A stretch of 64,000 bases of DNA from Microvirga lotononidis (GTDB lineage: Bacteria > Pseudomonadota > Alphaproteobacteria > Rhizobiales > Beijerinckiaceae): positions 1,500,001-1,564,000 of the forward strand of contig NZ_CP141048.1 of assembly GCF_034627025.1 (NCBI RefSeq). Reading direction: 5' to 3'. Below, piece by piece: positions 18,141-27,495 of the stretch (its first letter is position 1; the number at the start of each line of letters is the position of its first letter). Below the pieces are notes generated by a model, which saw nothing but the letters and a program-made list of their open reading frames with translations, searched no databases and was not told the origin of the DNA. A program made the translations under genes and the position numbers.

Positions 18141-18989
18141 TTGAGTTTCGAGATCATCTCGCAGGCGCGTTGCTTCAACGGCACGCAGTTCGTCTACCGT
18201 CATGCTTCCCGGGAAACCGGCACGCCCATGCGCCTGGCGGTCTACGTTCCGCCTCAGGCCGGGGATGCCAAGGTGCCGGTGGTGTGGTTCCTCTCCGGGC
18301 TCACCTGCACGGAAGAGAACTTCACCGTGAAGGCGGGCGCGCAGCGGGTGGCCTCGGAACTCGGCTTGATCCTCGTCGCCCCGGATACCAGCCCGCGCGG
18401 CGAGAATGTGCCGGACGATCCGGAAGGCGCTTACGATTTCGGTCTGGGCGCCGGCTTCTACGTGGATGCCACCGAGGCCCCATGGGCGCGGAACTACCGC
18501 ATGCGCTCCTATCTGGAGCGCGAGCTGCCGGCGCTCGTGGCCGAGAGCCTTCCCGCCGACATGAGCCGGCAAGGCATCATGGGGCATTCGATGGGAGGCC
18601 ACGGGGCGCTCACCATCGCGCTTCGCGATCCTGAGCGCTTCAAAGCGGTCTCGGCCTTCGCGCCCATCGTCTCACCCATGAACTGCCCCTGGGGCGAGAA
18701 GGCGCTGTCGCATTATATCGGGCCAGACCGCGCGTCGTGGCGCGACTACGATGCCTGCGCGCTGATCGAAGACGGTGCCCGGCTCCCCGGGATCCTGGTC
18801 GATCAGGGCACGGCCGACGGCTTCCTGGACAGCCAGCTGAAACCGCAGCTCCTGGAAGCCGCCTGCGCCAAGGCGGGCCAGCCTCTCACGCTGCGTCGCC
18901 AAGACGGCTACGACCATTCCTATTTCTTCATCGCGACCTTCATCGAGGACCACCTGCGCTGGCATGCCGAACGGCTTGGAGCCGAGTAG
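18141..18989 (+). CDS. fghA: S-formylglutathione hydrolase
   Basis: 282-aa serine hydrolase of the esterase D family. The nucleophile is S150 in GHSMGGHGA, with the acid DQGTADGF and the histidine in YDHSYFF. Residues LSGLTCTEENFTVKAG form the oxyanion/activation loop typical of the family. It hydrolyses S-formylglutathione to glutathione and formate. The start is a rare TTG at 18141, preceded by GGAGA with 6-base spacing; the nearby ATG at 18136 gives only two codons. It lies 14 bases downstream of adhC in one operon. Confidence 0.95.
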   Translation: MSFEIISQARCFNGTQFVYRHASRETGTPMRLAVYVPPQAGDAKVPVVWFLSGLTCTEENFTVKAGAQRVASELGLILVAPDTSPRGENVPDDPEGAYDFGLGAGFYVDATEAPWARNYRMRSYLERELPALVAESLPADMSRQGIMGHSMGGHGALTIALRDPERFKAVSAFAPIVSPMNCPWGEKALSHYIGPDRASWRDYDACALIEDGARLPGILVDQGTADGFLDSQLKPQLLEAACAKAGQPLTLRRQDGYDHSYFFIATFIEDHLRWHAERLGAE

Positions 18990-19017
18990 GAGCTTGATCG
19001 GCGATGATTGAACCCTG

Positions 19018-19110
19018 ACGTCATCACCGGCCTCGTGCCGGTGATCCCGATTGGAAAGACGCAGCGATTCACAGCATCGGAATAGCCGGGACAAGCCCGG
19101 CCATGACGTG
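19018..19110. repeat. REP-like palindromic pair
   Basis: Opens ACGTCATCACCGG and closes CCGGCCATGACGT, with internal TGCCGGTGATCCCGATT and GCCGGGACAAGCCCGG arms. Same family as the elements at 24210, 34001 and 41821. Confidence 0.75.
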
Positions 19111-19160
19111 GAGGATGTCATCGGCCAAGTGCTAAATATGCCCCATCGGCAAGAAGCACT

Positions 19161-19736
19161 TCACTCCTTCCCGAACAGCTCCGGGTGCCGGAGCTGCAAG
19201 GCCTGGACCAGGGTCAGGGTCTTCATGTCGGCGATGGCGCCCTGGTCCCGCATCCGCATCAACGCGTCGAGGCTGATTTCCAACACCTCGATGTCCTCGT
19301 GCTCTTCCGGCAGCCCGCCGCCCTCGCCGACCCGGTCGGCGGACGTGTAGGGGGCAAGGAACAGGTGCAGGCGCTCCGTCGTCAGGCCGGGCGCCGACCA
19401 GGCCTTGGCCACGAATTCCAGCCGGTCGATGCGAAGGCCCGCCTCCTCCATGGCCTCGCGCCGGGCGCAGCCCTCGGGATCGTCCCCGTCGAGCAGGCCT
19501 GCCACGGCCTCCAGGAAATCCGGGTGGCCCTCCACATGCATCACGGGCGCGCGAAACTGCCGGACCAGGATAACCATGCGCCGCTCGGAATCGTAGGGGA
19601 GCACGGCAGCGGCATCGGCGCTGTTCAGCACCTCCCGCGCCATGGTCCGGTCATCCGGCATCCGGACCGTGAGCTTGAGAAGCTTGCGCCATCCCTCATA
19701 GAGGGTCTCGATCTGTTGGATCCGATAGCCTGCCAC
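19161..19736 (-). CDS. NUDIX hydrolase, ADP-ribose / GDP-mannose pyrophosphatase type
   Basis: 191-aa Nudix protein. The Nudix box is seen as REAMEEAG after GLLDGDDPEGCAR, and the family-specific DRVGEGGGLPEEHEDIEVLEI stretch follows, as in the NudK (GDP-mannose) and ADP-ribose pyrophosphatase group. It cleaves nucleoside diphosphate-sugars to a nucleoside monophosphate and a sugar phosphate. The glutamate normally beginning the box is replaced by Asp (GLLDGDD), which may be neutral. It is divergent from the SIR2 gene, 122 bases apart. NAD-derived ADP-ribose made by a SIR2 enzyme would be a natural substrate, a link that is only inferred. Confidence 0.85.
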   Translation of the reverse strand: MAGYRIQQIETLYEGWRKLLKLTVRMPDDRTMAREVLNSADAAAVLPYDSERRMVILVRQFRAPVMHVEGHPDFLEAVAGLLDGDDPEGCARREAMEEAGLRIDRLEFVAKAWSAPGLTTERLHLFLAPYTSADRVGEGGGLPEEHEDIEVLEISLDALMRMRDQGAIADMKTLTLVQALQLRHPELFGKE

Positions 19737-19858
19737 GTCCAGTTCTCTCCTCTAAAGCCTATGGCAACACGCGAGGGGCTCAACTTATCCCACAAGCCCA
19801 GCTGAAGCAGAGTGCCGGCTTCGTGCGTTAAGGCTGTCGCTAGTATAAGGAGAGTTGC

Positions 19859-20692
19859 GTGCTCGATGACCTGGTTGCCGCCATCCGGAAGCGGCAAGCC
19901 ATTCTGTTCGCCGGGGCCGGCGTCTCCATGACGGTCGGCCTGCCCTCTTGGAACACCCTGATCGAACATGTCGCCGACGAACTGGAGATCGACCTGTCGG
20001 AATTCCGGGGCACCGAGCTCAACCATTTGACGCTGGCGGAATATTACCGTCTCAAGCAGGGCAGCATCGGCCCGCTGCGCAGCTGGATGGACCGGAACTG
20101 GAGCATCCCGGAGGAAGCGCTGAAATCCTCGCGCGTGCACGAATTGATCTGCAAGCTCGAGTTCCCGATCGTCTACACCACGAATTTCGACCGGAACCTC
20201 GAGACCTCGTTCGAGCTGCATGGCAGGGAATACGTGAAGATCGTCAATGCCAAGGACATCGCGCGCATTCAGCCGGGCGTGCCGCAGATCGTGAAGTACC
20301 ACGGCGATTTCGACGACGACAGTTCCATCGTGATCGCCGAGACCGATTATCTCGACCGCCTGTCCTTCGAATCGCCCATCGACATCAAGTTCCGCTCGGA
20401 TGCGCTGGGCAAGACCATCCTGTTCATCGGCTACAGCATGCGGGACCTCAACATCCGTTTCCTGTTGCACCGACTCTGGAAGACCTGGGTGGATTCCGGC
20501 TACGAACGGGACCGGCCGCAATCCTATATCTTCATGCTGCGCTCCAATCCCGTCGAGCAGGCGGTCCTGGAGCAATGGGGCCTGCAGGTCCTGACGGAGA
20601 AGGATTGCCCGTCCGAGCAGGCGCTGGAAACCTTTCTCGCCAAGCTGAGCAAGGCCGTGGAAGGGGCCGACGACAGAGAAACGCGGACCTGA
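19859..20692 (+). CDS. Stand-alone SIR2-domain protein
   Basis: 277-aa SIR2-like protein consisting almost only of the Rossmann-type domain. The NAD-binding and catalytic signatures are present: GAGVSMTVGLPSW, the TTNFDRNLE motif with its Asn-Asp, KYHGDFDD with the catalytic-type His, and GYSMRDLNIRFLLHRL. Members of this SIR2_2 branch occur in NAD-depleting anti-phage systems and in unknown cellular roles. Here there is no partner effector or membrane domain, and no defence gene is adjacent. A GTG start follows AAGGAG with good spacing. Opposite to a Nudix hydrolase. Whether it deacylates or hydrolyses NAD cannot be told from sequence. Confidence 0.8.
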   Translation: MLDDLVAAIRKRQAILFAGAGVSMTVGLPSWNTLIEHVADELEIDLSEFRGTELNHLTLAEYYRLKQGSIGPLRSWMDRNWSIPEEALKSSRVHELICKLEFPIVYTTNFDRNLETSFELHGREYVKIVNAKDIARIQPGVPQIVKYHGDFDDDSSIVIAETDYLDRLSFESPIDIKFRSDALGKTILFIGYSMRDLNIRFLLHRLWKTWVDSGYERDRPQSYIFMLRSNPVEQAVLEQWGLQVLTEKDCPSEQALETFLAKLSKAVEGADDRETRT

Positions 20693-20854
20693 TCATGCAT
20701 GTGTGATGGCATCGCATCTCGACCCGCCAAGCTTTTGTGCTAAAACTCATCCATTCAAGAAGATTCGCGGGGTTCCTGCACAGGTGCGATTGCTCCTGGG
20801 CAACCCCTTTGCCTTGTTGGCGTTTCCATCGAGGACAGGTTCAAGAGTGGGTCG

Positions 20855-22012
20855 ATGAAGGTCTTGGGACGCAACACGACGATCGATTTCTGGCGCGGGC
20901 TTGTCCTCGTGATCATTTTCGTCAATCACATCCCCGGCAACCTGATCGAGCATGTCACGCCGCGGAATTTCGGGTTCTCCGATTCGACAGAGGCGTTCAT
21001 CTTCATCTCCGGCCTGTCCGTCGCGCTCGTCTATTATCCAAAGATCCCCCAGGGCGACATCGTCGGCGTCGTCAAGCGCTGCCTGAGACGTGCCTTCGAG
21101 CTCTACCGGATGCATCTCCTCCTCACCGCCGGCGCCATCGCGCTCTTCTCCATCGGCTACGAGCTGAGCGAGGAGATCGGCCTCATCGAAGAGCATGGCC
21201 GCAGCATGGTCTTCGGCGACACGGCGAAGGGCGTGACCGGGATCCTCCTGCTCGGCCATCAGCTCGGCTATTTCAACATCCTGCCGCTCTACATCATGCT
21301 CATGCTGTGGGCTCCGGTGGCGCTGGTCCTGGCGCGGGTCCATCTCGGTCTCGCCCTAGCGGTATCCGCCGGCCTCTACGGCCTTGCCCGCATGGAGCTT
21401 CTCACTCTGCGGAGCTGGCCCGAGCCGGGAACCTGGTTCTTCAACCCCTTCGCCTGGCAGATTCTGTTCACGCTGGGGATTGGGACCGGCATTCTCATGC
21501 TCAGGCGCCAGAACTTCTACAGCCGCCCCCTGATGCTCGCGTCCATCTTCGTCGTGGTCCTGTCCCTGCTGTTCACGACGGCGGGCTTCGGGTTCTTCCC
21601 GCACCTGCCCGAAACGGCCCATGCGCTTTTCGACCTGACGAAGCATGACCTGGGGCTCGGCCGGATCGTCCACTTCCTCGCCCTTGCCTACATCGTGACC
21701 CAGTTCCCCGTGGGCGAAGTCCTCAAGCGCACCTTCGTCGGCCCCGACCTGAAGCGGCTGGGCCGTAACGCACTCATGATCTTCGCCGCGGGATCGCTGT
21801 TGAGCGCCCTGGGGCAGGTCACCATGACGCTGGCCGCCGTCAAATCCTCCGCTAGTCCGCAGATGATCGGGATGGTATTCACCATCATCGGTATCATTGG
21901 TCTTCTTGCGCTGGCGCGATATCTCGAATGGAACAAGCTCAACGTGGCCGTCCCGCCGAAGGGGCTGGCAAAGGATCTCGGATTGCCCGCCTCTCAGGGG
22001 CGGTTCTCTTAG
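20855..22012 (+). CDS. OpgC-domain membrane acyltransferase
   Basis: 385-aa polytopic protein with about ten helices. It starts RNTTIDFWRGLVLVIIFVNHIPGN, the OpgC/acyltransferase_3-type motif with RG and a following H, and carries FSDSTEAFIFISGLSVALVY typical of OpgC family proteins, which transfer succinyl or other acyl groups to periplasmic glucans. The catalytic His and Asp of acyltransferase 3 are not all verified. The last 85 bases overlap the start of a gene for an SGNH hydrolase, which suggests the pair work together in decorating a glycan. Confidence 0.8.
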   Translation: MKVLGRNTTIDFWRGLVLVIIFVNHIPGNLIEHVTPRNFGFSDSTEAFIFISGLSVALVYYPKIPQGDIVGVVKRCLRRAFELYRMHLLLTAGAIALFSIGYELSEEIGLIEEHGRSMVFGDTAKGVTGILLLGHQLGYFNILPLYIMLMLWAPVALVLARVHLGLALAVSAGLYGLARMELLTLRSWPEPGTWFFNPFAWQILFTLGIGTGILMLRRQNFYSRPLMLASIFVVVLSLLFTTAGFGFFPHLPETAHALFDLTKHDLGLGRIVHFLALAYIVTQFPVGEVLKRTFVGPDLKRLGRNALMIFAAGSLLSALGQVTMTLAAVKSSASPQMIGMVFTIIGIIGLLALARYLEWNKLNVAVPPKGLAKDLGLPASQGRFS

Positions 22013-22776
22013 GTCTTGCAGTTTTGGGGGCGGGGGCTTCGGCACGGGCCGACAACGCTCCCGCGTGTTCCAGCGCCTCCGCTCGCCTGAAAGGGCAGAG
22101 CGCCATCCCGGGTCTCGCCGGCAAGCTGTTCCGGCACCAGCCCATTCGCATTCTCGCCATCGGCTCCTCCTCGACCGAGGGCATCGGCGCCTCTTCGCCC
22201 GATCACACCTATCCGGCCCAGCTCGAGGACGATCTGGCGGCGCTCTGGAAAGAGCCGGTCACGGTCGTGAATTCCGGCAAGGGCGGCGAAACCGTCATCC
22301 AGACCATCGAACGCCTGGAAGCCGCTCTCAAGGCCGACAGATACGATCTCGTGATCTGGCAGGTCGGCACGAACGACGCCATCAACGGCGTCGACGAGAC
22401 CGCATTCAGGGCCCTGCTGGAGCGGGGCATTTCCGCCGTCCGGCAGTCGGGGACCGAAATGGTCCTCCTGGACCAGCAGTACTTTCCCTCGATCAAGGAC
22501 TTGGCCCGCTACGAGCGGTTCGTGAACGCCGTCAGCGCAACCGGCTTCGAGCGCAAGATCGGCGTGTTCTCACGCTATGCCCTCATGAAGGAGTGGAACA
22601 GCCGCTCCCCCGAGGAACTGCGCTCCATGCTGTCCGCCGACGGCTTCCACATGGGCGACAAGGGCTATGATCGTCTTGCCGATTGCATGGCCGATGCCCT
22701 TCAGGCCATGGTGGAGCATTCCGTCGCCGAAGCGAGGCCAACCGTCACGGCGGCGGCTTCCGTGAGAGATCGTTAA
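21928..22776 (+). CDS. Secreted SGNH/GDSL hydrolase
   Basis: 282-aa protein with a signal peptide (about residues 20-42, ending ASARA). The SGNH blocks are recognisable: block I serine in ILAIGSSSTEG, block II glycine in VVNSGKGGET, block III Asn in GTNDAING, and a late D-x-x-H (SADGFHMGDKG) supplying the histidine. It is probably a periplasmic esterase or deacylase. The ATG at 21928 lies 85 bases inside the OpgC-like gene, an unusually long overlap; no later in-frame ATG would retain the signal peptide. Its target may be the glycan acylated by the neighbour. Confidence 0.82.
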   Translation: MEQAQRGRPAEGAGKGSRIARLSGAVLLGLAVLGAGASARADNAPACSSASARLKGQSAIPGLAGKLFRHQPIRILAIGSSSTEGIGASSPDHTYPAQLEDDLAALWKEPVTVVNSGKGGETVIQTIERLEAALKADRYDLVIWQVGTNDAINGVDETAFRALLERGISAVRQSGTEMVLLDQQYFPSIKDLARYERFVNAVSATGFERKIGVFSRYALMKEWNSRSPEELRSMLSADGFHMGDKGYDRLADCMADALQAMVEHSVAEARPTVTAAASVRDR

Positions 22777-22924
22777 CGCCTCTGCGGGACGATATCGGCC
22801 GAACCGCACGCCTCCCGATCCCGGGCCGGGCCTGCGGCAACCATGTTCGGGGGTTCCCATCGCCGCCTCAGCCAAACGCCGTCTGTCCCTGCGCGACGTC
22901 CTGACCGACGGGCGCGTCGCGCTC

Positions 22925-24184
22925 ATGCTGCCCCTCGGCTTTTCCTCGGGGCTGCCGTTCCTGCTCGTCTTCAGCACCCTGTCCACATGGCTTAGGGAAG
23001 CGGGCATCTCGCTGACCGTCATCGGCATGATGAGCTGGGTGGCCCTGGCCTATTCCCTGAAATTCCTCTGGGCTCCGGTCGTGGACCGCTACGACGTTCC
23101 TGTTCTCGCGCGCCTTCTCGGCCGTCGTCGGGGCTGGATGGTTCTGACGCAGCTCGGTGTCGCTGCTGGGCTGATCGGCATGGCATCGACCGACCCGCAA
23201 TCCGGTCTTCCCTTCTCCATCCTCTTCGCCGTTCTCGTCGCCTTCGCTTCGGCGAGCCAGGATGTGGTCATCGACGGCTGGCGCATCGATGCCGCCGCGA
23301 CCGAGCGCCAGGGCATGATGGCGGCAGCCCTGTTGCTGGGTTATCGGCTCGCCCTCATCACGGCGGGCGCCGGCGCATTGTACATCGCCGAATTCGCGAA
23401 TTGGCACAGCGCTTACCTTGCCATGGCCGCCCTCATGGCCGTCGGTCTCATCGGCACCCTGCTCGCCCCCCGCATCGACGAAGGACCGGCCCGGGAGCGC
23501 CTGCCCATCGCCAAGGCCATCATCGAGCCGCTGGCGGATCTCTACCGGCGCAAGGGCTCGATGCTGATCCCCATCCTCGCGCTCATCGCCTGCTACAGGA
23601 TCCCCGATTATGCGTCGGGCATCATGGCCAATCCCCTTTACATCGACCTGGGCTTCAGCAAGGCCGACATCGCCAATGTGTCGAAGCTCTACGGCGTCTG
23701 GATCGGCATCATCGGCGCCTTTGCCGGCGGACTGGCCCTCACCCGGATCGGCCTCTGGTGGACCCTGCTCATCGGCGCCGTCATCGCCGCCGGGTCGAAC
23801 CTGATGTTCTCATGGCTCGCCTCCGGACACGCGACGCTGTGGGGCCTGACGCTCGCCATCAGCGTCGACAATTTCGCCGGGGGCTTTGCGGGCTCAGCCC
23901 TCGTCGCCTATATGTCGGGCCTCACCTCACCCGGCTTCGCCGCGACGCAATACGCGCTACTCAGCTCGCTCTATGCCCTGCCGGGCAAGCTCATCGGGGG
24001 AGCCTCGGGCGCGGTGGTGGAGAACTTCGGCTATCCGACCCTCTTCACGGGCACGGCCACCATCGCCATTCCGCTCGTCGTCCTGTGCTTCATCATCCGC
24101 CGGGATACGATGAAGTCTGTCGAGGATAAAGAGGAAGCGGCCGGTATGGATTCCGAGCCGGTCGGCGCCGGCTCGAGGGCTTGA
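22925..24184 (+). CDS. MFS transporter, AmpG-like
   Basis: MFS permease of at least 419 aa and twelve helices. The start at 22925 (MLPLGFSSGLPFLLVFSTLSTWLREAGISLTVIG, described in part) matches AmpG family proteins, which import muropeptides into the cytoplasm, but the family N-terminus normally has about 20 residues more. These are present in frame upstream (LSLRDVLTDGRVAL) with no usable start. An ATG at 22843 in another frame would join the correct frame if the run of five G at 22849-22853 were four. So the gene may be slightly frame-damaged at its 5' end, or a sequencing slip is present. Confidence 0.75.
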   Translation: MLPLGFSSGLPFLLVFSTLSTWLREAGISLTVIGMMSWVALAYSLKFLWAPVVDRYDVPVLARLLGRRRGWMVLTQLGVAAGLIGMASTDPQSGLPFSILFAVLVAFASASQDVVIDGWRIDAAATERQGMMAAALLLGYRLALITAGAGALYIAEFANWHSAYLAMAALMAVGLIGTLLAPRIDEGPARERLPIAKAIIEPLADLYRRKGSMLIPILALIACYRIPDYASGIMANPLYIDLGFSKADIANVSKLYGVWIGIIGAFAGGLALTRIGLWWTLLIGAVIAAGSNLMFSWLASGHATLWGLTLAISVDNFAGGFAGSALVAYMSGLTSPGFAATQYALLSSLYALPGKLIGGASGAVVENFGYPTLFTGTATIAIPLVVLCFIIRRDTMKSVEDKEEAAGMDSEPVGAGSRA

Positions 24185-24209
24185 GTCTCACCGTCATCAC
24201 GCGCTCTCA

Positions 24210-24300
24210 CGTCATCACCGGCACTGTGCCGGGGATCCCGTTTCATTAAGGCGAGGCGCCATTCAGAAGCGGGATGGCCGGCACAGTGCCGGCCATGACG
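24210..24300. repeat. REP-like palindromic pair
   Basis: CGTCATCACCGGCACTGTGCC ... GGCACAGTGCCGGCCATGACG, two hairpins in inverted arrangement, between convergent genes. Same family as 19018-19110. Confidence 0.75.
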
Positions 24301-24355
24301 GGAGTACTCATCGGTTCGTCTGGCGACATCCTGAACGACAGCGCCCGAACGGCGG

Positions 24356-25108
24356 TCAGACCCAGCCGCCGTCCACGAGATAGGTCTGCGCCGACATGGC
24401 GCTGGAATCGTCCGCGCCGAGGAACAGGGCGAAGTTCGCGATGTCCTGCGGCACGAGCTTGCGCTTCACGCATTGGCGCTTGAGCAATTCCTTCTCGCCT
24501 TCCGGCGTGAGCCAGAGGTCGATCTGACGCTGGGTCATGATCCAGCCGGGCACGAGGCAGTTGACGCGGATGTTCTTCGGTCCGAGTTCGCGCGCCAGGG
24601 CGCGGGTCAGACCGACGGCGGCGGATTTCGCCGTCTTGTAGGCGGCGAAGGAATCGTCGCTCACCATGTAGCTCGTCGAGCCCATGTTGATGATCGAGCC
24701 GCCGCCGGCCTTCTCCATGTCGGGCAGCACGGCTTGGGCTGCGAAGAACTGGTGGTCGAGATTGGTGGCGAAGCGCTCGCGCCAATATTCCGGCGTCACC
24801 TGATCGATGGTGTGGCGGTCGTCGCGGGCGGCGTTGTTGACGAGAATCGTGATCGGGCCGATCGCCTCGCTCGCACGGCGGATCGCCGCCTGGAAGGCCG
24901 GAATGTCGCGCACGTCGCTGTGCTCGAAATGCACGCGCTCACCGAGCTCCTTCGCCAGAGCCTGCCCGGCTTCGGCATTGTAGTCGAGAATGGCGACCTT
25001 GCTGCCCTGCGCATGGAACGAACGCGCGATGCTCTCACCGATGCCGCTGGCTCCCCCGGTGATGAGAACAGTTTTGCCCTTCAGGGAGCCATAAGTCGTC
25101 TGGGTCAT
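24356..25108 (-). CDS. xylB: SDR dehydrogenase, probable D-xylose 1-dehydrogenase
   Basis: 250-aa short-chain dehydrogenase. The NAD motif TGGASGIG is at residues 17-24, NNAA at 91-94, and the catalytic residues N116, S144, Y157 and K161 (AAYKTAK) are present. The overall sequence follows Caulobacter XylB closely: start with SLKGKTVLITGG, NNAARDDRH, a C-terminal VDGGWV end. XylB oxidises D-xylose to D-xylono-lactone with NAD. Its place beside a D-xylose importer supports this. No xylonate dehydratase or xylonolactonase gene is nearby, so the rest of the pathway, if present, is elsewhere. Confidence 0.75.
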   Translation of the reverse strand: MTQTTYGSLKGKTVLITGGASGIGESIARSFHAQGSKVAILDYNAEAGQALAKELGERVHFEHSDVRDIPAFQAAIRRASEAIGPITILVNNAARDDRHTIDQVTPEYWRERFATNLDHQFFAAQAVLPDMEKAGGGSIINMGSTSYMVSDDSFAAYKTAKSAAVGLTRALARELGPKNIRVNCLVPGWIMTQRQIDLWLTPEGEKELLKRQCVKRKLVPQDIANFALFLGADDSSAMSAQTYLVDGGWV

Positions 25109-25137
25109 GGTTTCTCACTTGATTGAAATGGAGTTCC

Positions 25138-25240
25138 GTCATCCCGGAGCTGCGCCGCAGGTTCCGGAGTCTTCGGAACAGAATCGGGTCTTATTCTGCA
25201 ACCGATCCCGGTTCTTCGCTACGCTTCGTCCGGGATGACA
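25138..25240. repeat. REP-like palindromic element
   Basis: Begins GTCATCCCGGAGC and ends TTCGTCCGGGATGAC, an imperfect inverted pair spanning 103 bases between xylB and xylG. Related in its GTCATCCCGG / CCGGGATGAC ends to the 40621 element. Confidence 0.7.
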
Positions 25241-25248
25241 TCAAAGGA

Positions 25249-26028
25249 TCAGCTCGCGCCCGGCCCCGGCGTCGCGCCGGGCGGGCATTTGCCCAGGATG
25301 ATCATGCCGAGGACTTCGTCCTGCGTGACGTCCTGCACATCGGCAGAGCCCACGAGCTTGCCGTTCTTCATCACGCTCACCCGGTCGGCTAGGCCGAACA
25401 CGTCGTGGATGTCGTGGCTGATGAGGAAGATGCCGATGCCTTCCTTCTTCAGCTGCAGCACGAGGTCGGCGACCTGCTGCGTCTCGGCGGGGCCGAGCGC
25501 GGCCGTCGGCTCGTCCATGATGAGCACGCGCGCATTGAAATAGATCGCGCGCGCGATCGCCACGGATTGGCGCTGGCCGCCGGAGAGCGCCTTCACGGGC
25601 TCCTTGAAGCGGCGGAAATGCGGATTGAGACGCGCCATGACCTTGCGGGTCTCGGCCTCCATCGTCGCGTCGTCGAGAGTGCCGTAGGGCGTCAGCACTT
25701 CTCTGCCTAAGAAGATGTTGCCCGCCGCATCGATGTTGTCGGCGAGCGCGAGCGTCTGGTAGATCGTCTCGATGCCGTAGCGCTTGGCGTCGCGGGGCGT
25801 CGCGATGTCCGCATGCTCGCCGTTGACGTAGATCTCGCCCGAATCCGGCCGGTAGGCGCCGGACAGGATCTTGATCAGCGTCGACTTGCCCGCGCCGTTG
25901 TGGCCGAGCAGGCCCACCACCTCGCCGGGGCGAAGGTCCACGGACACGCCGTCCACGGCCTTGATGCCGCCGAACGCGATGGAGATGTTGCGCATCTCGA
26001 CGAGAGGCGTCGTTCCATTGGTGTGCAT
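25249..26028 (-). CDS. xylG: D-xylose-type ABC importer, ATP-binding protein
   Basis: 259-aa ATPase. Walker A is GHNGAGKST, the signature is [14 protein letters not shown], Walker B is [12 protein letters not shown] and the switch His is in LISHDIHD. It has only one nucleotide-binding domain, unlike the double XylG of E. coli, as usual for rhizobial monosaccharide importers. ATP hydrolysis drives sugar uptake with XylH and XylF. An excellent Shine-Dalgarno (AAGGAGG) precedes the start and overlaps the end of the permease gene; the two are only 11 bases apart. Confidence 0.9.
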   Translation of the reverse strand: MHTNGTTPLVEMRNISIAFGGIKAVDGVSVDLRPGEVVGLLGHNGAGKSTLIKILSGAYRPDSGEIYVNGEHADIATPRDAKRYGIETIYQTLALADNIDAAGNIFLGREVLTPYGTLDDATMEAETRKVMARLNPHFRRFKEPVKALSGGQRQSVAIARAIYFNARVLIMDEPTAALGPAETQQVADLVLQLKKEGIGIFLISHDIHDVFGLADRVSVMKNGKLVGSADVQDVTQDEVLGMIILGKCPPGATPGPGAS

Positions 26029-26039
26029 GATGCGCCTCC

Positions 26040-27353
26040 TTACTTGATGCGACGGCGATAGAGGCTGTCGACCCACACCGCCAGCACGAGCACCGCGCCG
26101 ACGACGATGTTCTGCAGGGGCGTGTCGACGCCGAGCAGCACCATGCCCGATTGCAACGACTGCATGACGAGGGCGCCGAGCATCGCCCCCGCGATCGTCC
26201 CGATGCCGCCGGCGAGCGACGTGCCGCCGATGACCGCGGACGCGATCACGTACAATTCGTCGAGGGTCCCGGCCGCGTTCGTGGCCGCGTTCAGGCGCGC
26301 GGTCGAGATGCAGGCGGAGATGCCGCACAGAAGCCCCATGAGGCCGAACACCTTCATGAGCGTCCAGCGTGTGTTGATGCCCGACAGTTCCGCCGCCTCC
26401 GGATTGCCCCCGATGGCGAAGACGTAGCGGCCGAAGCGCCGGCGCGTGGCGATGAAGGTCATAACGAGCCCGACCAGGACGGCGATCAGCACCGGCAAGG
26501 CGACGCCCTGGGAGATGAACATGCCGCCGTCGGGCCACGCGATACCGCGGGCTTCCGCCCAGGCCCGGGCCGATCCCATCGGCATGGGATAGGCGTTGAA
26601 GACCGCAGCCGTCGCGAGAACGGCCCCGCAGGCGACGACGGCGATTACCGCATCGGCCCAGCCCGGGCGCACGGGGAACCCGAAGCGCAGGCGACGTCGG
26701 CGCGTCAGGCCCAAGCCCACGATGATGAGGCCGCAGGCGATCGCCGCGATGATCCAGGTGGCCGTGGCGCCGAGCGCGCCTTCCACGCCGCCGCCGAAAG
26801 CCTTGAAGCGCGAATCCATCGGCGCGACGGTCTGACCCGTCGTGACCCACCAGGCCGCGCCGCGCCACACGAGCAGGCCGCCCAGGGTGACGATGAAAGA
26901 GGGAATGCCGAGATAGGCGATGAGCCAGCCTTGGAACAGACCGATGAGCCCGCCGGCCACAAGCGCGATCAGCACGGCGAGCGGTGCCGTCAGCCAATGC
27001 TCCAGGCCGAGATAGGCCGGCAGCCACTGCACCTGCGCGACGCCGATGATCATTCCGACGACGCCGAGGATCGCCCCGACCGACAGGTCGATGTTGCGCG
27101 TGACGATGACGAGCACCATGCCGGTCGCCATGACGGCCACGGAGGCCGTCTGGACCGAGAGGTTCCAGAGGTTGCGGGGCGTCAGGAACACGCCGCCGGA
27201 GAGGATGTCGAACCCGATCCAGATCACGGCGAGCGCCGCCAGCATGCCGAGCATGCGGACATCGATTTCGAGTTTCGAGAGGAGCGATCCGGAAGCGGTG
27301 CTCGGCGGCGGCGGAGCAGTCGTGGCAATGGGTGCGGTCATGGCGTCACGCAA
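26040..27353 (-). CDS. xylH: D-xylose-type ABC importer, permease
   Basis: 437-aa inner-membrane permease with about ten helices in the branched monosaccharide (XylH/RbsC) family. Typical signatures include [36 protein letters not shown] and [14 protein letters not shown], the last being the cytosolic loop that contacts the ATPase. The long 436-residue size with the extra inserted loop fits XylH and not RbsC. The start could also be the Met at 27341. It lies 142 bases after xylF, with a repeat element between. Confidence 0.9.
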   Translation of the reverse strand: MRDAMTAPIATTAPPPPSTASGSLLSKLEIDVRMLGMLAALAVIWIGFDILSGGVFLTPRNLWNLSVQTASVAVMATGMVLVIVTRNIDLSVGAILGVVGMIIGVAQVQWLPAYLGLEHWLTAPLAVLIALVAGGLIGLFQGWLIAYLGIPSFIVTLGGLLVWRGAAWWVTTGQTVAPMDSRFKAFGGGVEGALGATATWIIAAIACGLIIVGLGLTRRRRLRFGFPVRPGWADAVIAVVACGAVLATAAVFNAYPMPMGSARAWAEARGIAWPDGGMFISQGVALPVLIAVLVGLVMTFIATRRRFGRYVFAIGGNPEAAELSGINTRWTLMKVFGLMGLLCGISACISTARLNAATNAAGTLDELYVIASAVIGGTSLAGGIGTIAGAMLGALVMQSLQSGMVLLGVDTPLQNIVVGAVLVLAVWVDSLYRRRIK

Positions 27354-27367
27354 GAAATCAATGAAGT

Positions 27368-27466
27368 GTCATCCCCGGCAAGCGAAGCGAGGGAAGGGAT
27401 CCATAGGCTATCGCGCATGGATCCCCTTCCCCTCCAGCGGCTTCGCCGCCTCCGGCCGGGAATGAC
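27368..27466. repeat. REP-like palindromic element in the xyl operon
   Basis: GTCATCCCCGGCAAGCGAAG ... GGCCGGGAATGAC, with an inner GATCCATAGGC / CGCATGGATCCCCTTCCC. It sits between xylF and xylH and could separate their mRNA stability. Confidence 0.65.
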
Positions 27467-27495
27467 GCGGAGACGGCTCTTTCCAATTGCCGACC

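Noticed and set aside
19859-20692. SIR2 gene as part of a phage-defence island
   Set aside because: No toxin, STING, Argonaute, helicase or membrane-effector neighbour, no transposase or tRNA gene, and housekeeping genes on both sides.
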